Source: Gyrodactylus bullatarudis
Lineage: Eukaryota > Platyhelminthes > Monogenea > Gyrodactylidea > Gyrodactylidae
Direction: 5' to 3'
DNA: 22,166 bases
Assembly (NCBI GenBank): GCA_012064415.1
Contig: SSNU01000325.1
Coordinates: 1-22,166 of the forward strand
Shown: positions 19,301 to 22,166 of the stretch, piece by piece
Position numbering within the stretch: position 1 is the stretch's first letter
How the letters are laid out: each line of letters starts with the position of its first letter
Notes under the pieces: model-generated
The model's input: the letters and a program-made list of their open reading frames with translations, nothing else
Database searches by the model: none
What the model was told of the DNA's origin: nothing
Program-made: the position numbers and the translations under genes

Positions 19301-21533
19301 TGGGAATTTTAATATAAATCAAACCCTCATGAAATTATGTGAAAGAAATCATTTTTGATAAAATTAAGAATTTCTTATACCCTTTCTTAATAAGAAATAG
19401 TAGAAACATTAAAGTTCTAGAATAATAAGATTTTCGTATTTTTATGAATAAAATCAGATGATAAATTGTAGTTAATTAAAGGCATAGTGTATGTGTGTTG
19501 CTTGCAGAATTCTATTTTTAGCCAATTTATAATTCAGTGCTTTTTTAATGCGAAAATCAGTCTCAGCCGATGATACAATGAAAATGATCTCTGAAGAAGA
19601 TGATATAGATGTCATTGATGAGGAAAGAGAAGCAGTAGAAGAGAATCATCAAAATCTGCTATCTGACTATGCACCGCAATTTCCAAATCTATATCCTCCT
19701 TCGACGAATTTTGAATCCAATATTTTGATTGCAAAGATTCAACCTAAACCGCGTACTTTACAACTTAATCACTTTTGAAATATTGAACCCACGAGATTAG
19801 CTTTAAAAAACACAAGAATTAACAATCTTGCACAGTTTTTTCCCTAGTTATCATGAAGCCTACTTGATCTTTTCATCGAAAAATGAATATTTTTTAATCA
19901 ACTATACAAAATCCTATAATAGGAGTAGTTTTTTTGGAACCTATTTTTCGACGTTTTCTCCATTTATTAAATAATTATAATTACGCTTTACCATTTTTCG
20001 TTTCTCATATTTCCTCAGATAAATATAAATTCATCATATTTCGAATTGATTTTCATAGCTGAAGGACATTCTGGGTTGATTAAAATAGAAACTCAAACTT
20101 TCAAGATTACATGTCGCTTTTAACGTTGATTTTTATCATTCATTTATACATTTCGAGGGGAAAACTTATCATTAAAAGTTATAGTTTAGAATAGCCTACT
20201 ATTAGTATTCAATATGGCCAAACCTTTTTTTCTGTATCATATTCTAATTAGAACTATAATTGTTCCTCCTTAATGATGATTTCTTCTTCAGTGGTGTAAA
20301 TTCTTGCCTTTTTGTTTAAGGATAAAGACTACTGTATTACTTCAAAATATAAATGTTCCATATATATTATATTATATATATATTTAAATGTTTGCCTCTG
20401 TATGACTATAAAATTGGAAGAATAAGCACATTTACACTGTATTCCATTACACAATTATACTAAAAACAGACACTCTGACACCCTACTCTGATATCATGTT
20501 GAAAAAATCGTTATTCATTCAGATTTTTTATCAATTCTTCTCTTTTACAATTTTAGAGGACGACAGCGAACCAATGAAACATCTCAGTGCTAATGTTGAT
20601 TATGATTCCAGTAATCTATGTGAGTATACTATATATTGATCAATTATGGAAGCCAAAATTTTAGTTTATTTTTGCTACAACTTTTTACGCTTATGAGCTA
20701 CACTTTTGATCAAAGTTCCATAGTAACTGTCTCTAAAATTTCTACAACTAGATGTGCCAAATATTATCTACTTTGAATAGATTTGGAATTTATTTATCTA
20801 CAATTTGAGCTGTCTACTTCTGACTGACAGGAGGACCCTTAAAAATAGGCCCTTGACATGAGTTTTTTCTGCTATATTACTGTTACTTGACCTTCAAATT
20901 TGTACGCAATACGTGGTGAAACATGATTTTTATCGAATTTATGGCTACATATGTGTAGTAAATTACACACATCATTCGACAAGCAGTGTGTACACTTTTT
21001 TATAATGAAATCAACCTCTCTTTTTCCATAAGCTTGCCTATCATAAAATATATATTTATTTTTCAATTTTACTCTCTCGGGTATGTTAAAAAAAATATTC
21101 TATAAATCATAATTATAATTACTGTTATGTTTATGTTTAATTTGATTCTCTATCTCTCTCTCTCTCTCTTTCTTATTGCTTATCTCATGTAAATTTTACC
21201 ATATAATGTCTGGAAAATAAAAAAATATATAATGAAGATTTAGAAAAGAATAACCCCAATAATCTCACATTAAACCTCGATAGAAATTCTAAATATCACC
21301 AGAATTATTGTCACAATTTACAGGATCATTGCCAACATCATCCTGTACCCAAGTTGAGAAAGTACAAGCCTCCAATTAGGATTGACTATTCACAAACTAG
21401 TAATAAGGGTTTTACTACATCAACCAATGATGAAAAGGAATTAGTTGAACTTAACAGGGAACAGCTGCTCAAATATCTTGGGATTCTATCTATATTCTTC
21501 TTTTGTATATTCGCCATATTCTCTAAATCATGA
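4248..21533 (+). CDS. PIP5K: Type I phosphatidylinositol-4-phosphate 5-kinase, spliced gene (whole coding span)
   Basis: Makes PI(4,5)P2 from PI4P at the plasma membrane and other membranes. Core exons: 4248-4391, 4772-5020, 5428-5640, 6002-6238, 6981-7058, 7140-7161, 7618-7813, 9067-9199, 9263-9350; tail exons: 11231-11290 (optional), 15595-15666, then either 19561-19778 or 20557-20619 plus 21238-21533. All junctions are GT-AG and keep frame. Core residues: GASGS loop 146-150, catalytic Lys163 ([10 protein letters not shown]), YDLKGST 226-232, IMDYS 288-292, GIIDILQSY 399-407 with metal-binding Asp402, and the activation loop from Lys411 with Glu414 (MEHSFKAI), the residue typical of PI4P-specific type I enzymes rather than type II. 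An acidic insert (about 308-380) sits where type I kinases have their variable insert. Predicted lengths are 549/569 residues (short end) or 596/616 (long end). Core certain; tail inferred. Confidence 0.9.
4392..4771 (+). other. PIP5K intron 1, containing an unexplained open frame
   Basis: A 380-bp intron. Its last 231 bp (4541-4771) are open in the same frame as exon 2 and begin with an ATG directly preceded by TGA. They may be an alternative first exon (see findings). The acceptor TTGAACAG has only a modest pyrimidine tract. Confidence 0.6.
4772..5020 (+). CDS. PIP5K: PIP5K exon 2
   Basis: 83 codons (residues 49-131), phase 0 at both ends. Carries [32 protein letters not shown] and related N-lobe sequence, closely matching the animal type I PIP5K pattern GAIQLGITHTVGS and DFRFKTYAPVAFRYFR. 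Donor CTT|GTGAGT. Confidence 0.95.
5021..5427 (+). other. PIP5K intron 2
   Basis: A 407-bp A+T-rich intron with a GTGAGT donor and a TTCATAG acceptor. Nothing else recognisable. Confidence 0.85.
5428..5640 (+). CDS. PIP5K: PIP5K exon 3 (ATP-binding loop and catalytic Lys)
   Basis: 71 codons (132-202), phase 0. Begins [19 protein letters not shown]; the GASGS loop and [10 protein letters not shown] (Lys163) bind ATP. Continues with KEAEFL and [13 protein letters not shown], which are diagnostic of PIP kinases. Donor CAG|GTAAAG. Confidence 0.96.
5641..6001 (+). other. PIP5K intron 3
   Basis: A 361-bp intron ending in a clear pyrimidine tract and TTTTTTCACCAG. Nothing else recognisable. Confidence 0.85.
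6002..6238 (+). CDS. PIP5K: PIP5K exon 4 (VVMNNLLP and DLKGST motifs)
   Basis: 79 codons (203-281), phase 0. Contains [12 protein letters not shown] and [14 protein letters not shown], the central PIP kinase signature, then PTLKDLDF and the IARDCR end that continues into exon 5. Donor CGT|GTAAGT. Confidence 0.96.
6239..6980 (+). other. PIP5K intron 4, with a MITE insertion
   Basis: A 742-bp intron carrying the 270-bp inverted-repeat element at 6496-6765. The acceptor is GTTGTTTTAG at 6980; a second AG seven bases on (TTTTTAG) would break the reading frame. Confidence 0.85.
6496..6765. mobile_element. MITE with 56-bp terminal inverted repeats
   Basis: Left arm 6496-6551 (starting ACTATAACGTCATTCGG) and the reverse complement of right arm 6710-6765 agree at 51 of 56 positions by direct reading. 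The element is 270 bp and has no coding capacity. No clear target-site duplication flanks it, so the superfamily is unassigned. A minus-strand open frame inside it is low-complexity and not a gene. The high arm identity suggests a fairly recent insertion. Confidence 0.85.
6981..7058 (+). CDS. PIP5K: PIP5K exon 5 (MDYSLL motif)
   Basis: 26 codons (282-307), phase 0. [20 protein letters not shown] matches the catalytic IMDYSLLMSIHNID region of type I PIP5Ks. Donor CGA|GTTAGT; read-through meets a stop at once, which fixes the junction. Confidence 0.95.
7140..7161 (+). CDS. PIP5K: PIP5K exon 6, 22-nt microexon
   Basis: Bounded by AAACAG and GGTGAGT. It encodes ANNNSGG plus the first base of an Asp codon completed by exon 7 (G+AC). 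Skipping it would put exon 7 in a frame that stops within six codons, so it is needed for the acidic insert and the rest of the kinase. Confidence 0.8.
7162..7617 (+). other. PIP5K intron 6
   Basis: A 456-bp T-rich intron with a GTGAGT donor and a TCTATAG acceptor. Nothing else recognisable. Confidence 0.8.
7618..7813 (+). CDS. PIP5K: PIP5K exon 7 (variable insert)
   Basis: Encodes the variable insert between the two halves of the C-lobe: Asn/Ser-rich start, Arg-Pro stretch [10 protein letters not shown] and acidic end [10 protein letters not shown]. Enters in phase 1 and leaves in phase 2 (GC|GTGAGT), the missing base coming from exon 8. The match of all three phases makes this exon firm. 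Confidence 0.9.
7814..9066 (+). other. PIP5K intron 7, with a weak inverted repeat
   Basis: A 1253-bp intron. AGAGCCTCAAAAA at 8320-8332 recurs inverted at 8708-8720, with some diverged similarity outside it, which may be the remains of a foldback element. No exon-like segment was found. Confidence 0.7.
9067..9199 (+). CDS. PIP5K: PIP5K exon 8 (GIID motif and activation loop)
   Basis: Completes Ala380 and encodes 381-424: [20 protein letters not shown], then [11 protein letters not shown] and [12 protein letters not shown]. Asp402 is the DFG-like metal ligand; Glu414 marks PI4P specificity in type I enzymes. Donor CCT|GTAAGT, phase 0. Confidence 0.96.
9263..9350 (+). CDS. PIP5K: PIP5K exon 9 (end of kinase core)
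   Basis: Residues 425-453: [20 protein letters not shown] and KNVFRKAAS, matching DTVSVHRPGFYAERF and NTVFKK of human enzymes. The preceding intron is only 63 bp. The donor TCTC|GTAAGT leaves phase 1, the phase shared by every downstream junction. Confidence 0.95.
9867..9874. repeat. Target-site duplication, left copy
   Basis: TTAATTAG, identical to 10343-10350 on the other side of the MITE. Confidence 0.85.
9875..10342. mobile_element. hAT-like non-autonomous transposon (MITE), 468 bp
   Basis: Terminal inverted repeat TAGGGCGACCA at the left end and its complement TGGTCGCCCTA at the right. The element is flanked by a perfect 8-bp direct repeat TTAATTAG (9867-9874 and 10343-10350), the target duplication size of hAT transposons. 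At least five A(3+)GGCA motifs and one ATAGGCA sit subterminally at both ends on the same strand, like transposase-binding sites. There is no transposase ORF, so mobilisation would need an enzyme encoded elsewhere. Confidence 0.88.
10343..10350. repeat. Target-site duplication, right copy
   Basis: TTAATTAG, identical to 9867-9874. Confidence 0.85.
10401..10736. repeat. Inner foldback repeat
   Basis: The arm at about 10401-10455 (TTAATCTTCAAGT, CCTCATAAC) is inverted at about 10684-10735. A shorter nested pair (AAATCATGAAAAT and its complement) lies inside. It would fold into one long stem; the minus-strand open frame in it has no gene-like features. Confidence 0.65.
10815..10957. repeat. Perfect 18-bp inverted repeat pair
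   Basis: TTCATGAATAGTAGAATG at 10815-10832 is exactly inverted at 10940-10957, leaving a 107-bp spacer. It may be the core of another decayed foldback element. Confidence 0.7.
11231..11290 (+). CDS. PIP5K: PIP5K exon 10, candidate 60-nt cassette exon
   Basis: Bounded by ATTATTCTAG and GAGG|GTTAGT. Phase 1 at both ends, so it can be kept or skipped without changing frame. Encodes 20 residues, basic and aromatic ([19 protein letters not shown], with Leu completed from exon 9). The splice sites are good, but I know no homologue of this segment. Confidence 0.6.
11407..11546 (+). CDS. PIP5K: Possible alternative terminal exon of PIP5K
   Basis: A strong acceptor (long pyrimidine tract, TATTATTCTGTAG) lies only 116 bp after exon 10. 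Joined in phase 1 it reads 46 codons ([20 protein letters not shown] onwards) to a stop at 11544-11546. No canonical AATAAA follows closely, and the peptide is not recognised, so this may equally be chance or an intron-retention product. Confidence 0.25.
11600..12328. repeat. Foldback element, family copy 1
   Basis: Arms about 11610-11870 and 12215-12328 are complementary with gaps. The clearest blocks are CACATTTTCAACGTTTGACTT near 11820, inverted near 12240-12260, and ATGAAGATGA near 11620, inverted near 12300. The right end CTTCATATCAATTAGTTTTA is shared with the copies at 15.9 kb and 18.7 kb. Non-coding. Confidence 0.65.
15595..15666 (+). CDS. PIP5K: PIP5K exon 11 (basic tail)
   Basis: Strong acceptor (TTCTCTCTCTAG) and donor GATA|GTAAGT. 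Phase 1 at both ends, 24 codons: [20 protein letters not shown] then QQD. This Ser/Lys/Arg cluster directly after the kinase core resembles the PSPSKKFRSG stretch at the same place in vertebrate type I PIP5Ks. Its ATG at 15597 could in principle start a separate gene, but the internal-exon splice signals argue for membership of PIP5K. Confidence 0.75.
15930..16330. repeat. Foldback element, family copy 2
   Basis: Starts AATTGATATGAAGTTGG (about 15936) and ends with its complement CCAACTTCATATCAACA (to about 16325). The arms match over most of their length with small gaps, e.g. AATCCAGATAGGGATGTCTAC on the left against AATCCAGATAAGAATGTCTAC read from the right. The loop is small. No ORF. Confidence 0.85.
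16408..16500 (+). CDS. PIP5K: Possible PIP5K cassette exon
   Basis: Acceptor AATATTTCAG and donor CTTT|GTAAAT bracket 93 nt that are open and phase 1 at both ends, like the neighbouring tail exons. The 31 residues are Ser/Arg-rich ([17 protein letters not shown]). If the donor is not used the frame ends at 16553. The donor is mediocre and no homology is known. Confidence 0.27.
18085..18755. repeat. Foldback element, family copy 3 (long palindrome)
   Basis: Two arms of roughly 300 bp in opposite orientation; the best block is AATCCTACTCATGTTGCCCACTT near 18170, inverted near 18673-18696. The right end carries CATAGATTCCCAACTTCATAT as in copy 2. Open frames on opposite strands of the two arms encode mirror versions of the same peptide ([11 protein letters not shown] and [11 protein letters not shown]), as expected for an inverted repeat rather than genes. 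Confidence 0.85.
19561..19778 (+). CDS. PIP5K: PIP5K alternative terminal exon 12 (short C-terminus)
   Basis: With the acceptor GAAAATCAG at 19560 it joins exon 11 in phase (A+TC) and reads 72 residues to the stop at 19776-19778. The sequence is acidic at first ([20 protein letters not shown]) and ends [13 protein letters not shown]. It has no GT donor of the right phase, so it should be terminal. ATTAAA signals at 20079 and 20171 could serve polyadenylation. An ATG at 19548 in the same frame is an alternative reading. Confidence 0.55.
19779..20556 (+). other. Between the alternative ends: 3' UTR of the short form or intron of the long form
   Basis: A+T-rich with ATTAAA at 20079-20084 and 20171-20176 and a TA-rich tract at 20360-20384. 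No ORF or repeat of note. Confidence 0.55.
20557..20619 (+). CDS. PIP5K: PIP5K exon 13 (long C-terminus)
   Basis: Acceptor with a good pyrimidine tract (TTCTCTTTTACAATTTTAG) and donor CTAT|GTGAGT. Phase 1 at both ends, 21 codons beginning [20 protein letters not shown]. The other nearby AG gives a stop, which fixes the acceptor. It joins exon 11 directly when exon 12 is skipped. Confidence 0.7.
20620..21237 (+). other. PIP5K last intron, with a CT tract
   Basis: A 618-bp intron. A pure CT run (about 21147-21172) lies 65 bp before the acceptor, and no AG occurs between it and the AG at 21236-21237. A Cys/His-containing minus-strand frame (20872-21066) is not recognised and is probably chance. 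Confidence 0.65.
21147..21172. repeat. CT microsatellite / distant polypyrimidine tract
   Basis: An almost pure TC dinucleotide run upstream of the exon 14 acceptor; it may act as its polypyrimidine tract. Confidence 0.8.
21238..21533 (+). CDS. PIP5K: PIP5K terminal exon 14, hydrophobic C-terminus
   Basis: Open for 98 codons in the frame set by exon 13 (T+AT), with no Met in it, so it must be a downstream exon. Asn/His-rich first half, then [15 protein letters not shown], charged [15 protein letters not shown], and a final hydrophobic run [16 protein letters not shown] followed by SKS and TGA. All other AGs in the exon give an immediate stop. AATAAA follows the stop by 65 bp. The hydrophobic end looks like a C-terminal membrane anchor, unusual for a PIP5K. 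Confidence 0.65.
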
Positions 21534-21598
21534 TGAGATAATCGAATTAATTTTAAAAGCCTAATGTTTTATTTTTAAAAAATTGTGTAAAATTTGTA

Positions 21599-21604
21599 AA
21601 TAAA
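21599..21604 (+). terminator. Polyadenylation signal of the PIP5K long form
   Basis: AATAAA 65 bp after the stop of exon 14. Its position supports 21238-21533 as a true last exon. Confidence 0.7.
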
Positions 21605-22166
21605 AACTTTAATTACTATACTATGGCGTGACTGCTTTGAAAAATACTTGAGATTTAATAATTCGGAGTTGACTTTTATTCATCTACCCATATAATTTAA
21701 TACAGCGTTTACTCTTTACAAAAACATCCAGGAGCAAAACGTCCCTAGAAATTTAGCCTCTTTTAATAATTTTACCAAATTTATGAATCTGACCATGAAT
21801 GATTAGATAAACATTTTTAATATAAAAACTTTTATTTTATAACATATTTAAACCAACAAAATTTCAAGAGGTGATGATTTAAATAGCTAAATGATAATTA
21901 ATGAGAATCATCGATCGTTCTGATTCATTTCTACTTTTACAAGTCCGAGATCAAATGGAATTCAATCAAAATGTTTTTTCAATAATATTGGAGACCAAAT
22001 TTTACTAAAGAATTTTTGCCTGAATCAAAGCACCTAACTGAAATATAGTGGTAGAAAAAATAAAAGTATTCACTAGAAATTGTCTCTAAATCACTTATTA
22101 AAAGTTATTGAAAATGGAAAGATGACCCATTCGATAGAGAATATTCGTTTCTATCAGAAATTACTT
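21605..22166. other. Right-hand intergenic region, possible 3' end of a minus-strand gene
   Basis: No long ORF. On the minus strand, ATATTTCAG at about 22046-22038 is followed by 11 codons (LGALIQAKIL, stop at 22007-22005). The complement of TTTATT at 21831-21836 then supplies an AATAAA. Together these could be the last exon and 3' UTR of a gene outside the window, but the exon is too short to be sure. Confidence 0.3.

Larger units (their letters stand above)
15667..19560 (+). other. PIP5K intron 11 (at least 3.9 kb)
   Basis: Holds two copies of the foldback family (about 15930-16330 and 18085-18755), a short TA tract (16361-16379) and a possible cassette exon (16408-16500). The rest, including 16560-18080 and 18760-19560, is A+T-rich without recognisable genes. 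Confidence 0.7.

Noticed and set aside
20872..21066. Cys/His-containing minus-strand ORF suggesting a zinc finger
   Set aside because: The Cys and His spacing fits no known finger pattern and the segment lies in a PIP5K intron without gene signals.
15597..21533. A separate gene starting at the ATG in exon 11
   Set aside because: The ATG is two bases after a strong acceptor, and the phase matches the PIP5K core. A second gene is possible but less economical; transcripts would decide.

Overview
The window is A+T-rich eukaryotic nuclear DNA. Two genes are intronless over the visible stretch or over the whole gene, and a third is a long spliced gene with GT-AG introns. The protein families (an SLC9-type Na+/H+ exchanger, the P-TEFb kinase CDK9 and a type I PIP kinase) and the intron-borne MITE/foldback elements point to a metazoan. 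I lean towards an invertebrate, probably an arthropod (copepod-like A+T richness), but the sequence alone does not prove this. There are no bacterial operons, RNA genes or CRISPR arrays.

Layout. Positions 1-889 (-) hold the 5' end of a Na+/H+ exchanger that runs off the left edge. After a roughly 600-bp divergent promoter region comes an intronless CDK9 gene (1492-2799, +; the true ATG is 1492). A convergent, unrecognised 248-residue nuclear-looking protein follows at 3287-4033 (-). A compact 214-bp bidirectional promoter region separates it from a long gene, 4248-21533 (+), for a type I phosphatidylinositol-4-phosphate 5-kinase. I reconstructed the kinase exon by exon: 4248-4391, 4772-5020, 5428-5640, 6002-6238, 6981-7058, 7140-7161 (a 22-nt microexon), 7618-7813, 9067-9199 and 9263-9350. 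These encode the whole kinase core in one continuous frame. A modular tail follows, in which every junction is phase 1: 11231-11290 (cassette), 15595-15666, then either a terminal exon 19561-19778 or the pair 20557-20619 + 21238-21533. The second ending is followed by a canonical AATAAA and would give the lipid kinase a hydrophobic, tail-anchor-like C-terminus.

The tail introns are large and full of palindromic repeats: a 56-bp-TIR MITE in intron 4, a hAT-like MITE with a perfect 8-bp target duplication in intron 9 that is nested in an older inverted repeat, and at least three related long-armed foldback elements in introns 10 and 11. The last 600 bp hold the 3' UTR end of the PIP5K gene and possibly the last exon of an unseen minus-strand gene.

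The genes form no obvious pathway. They are ordinary housekeeping neighbours packed head-to-head and tail-to-tail. The most unusual feature is the PIP5K 3' end, which offers several phase-compatible tails including a predicted membrane-inserting one.
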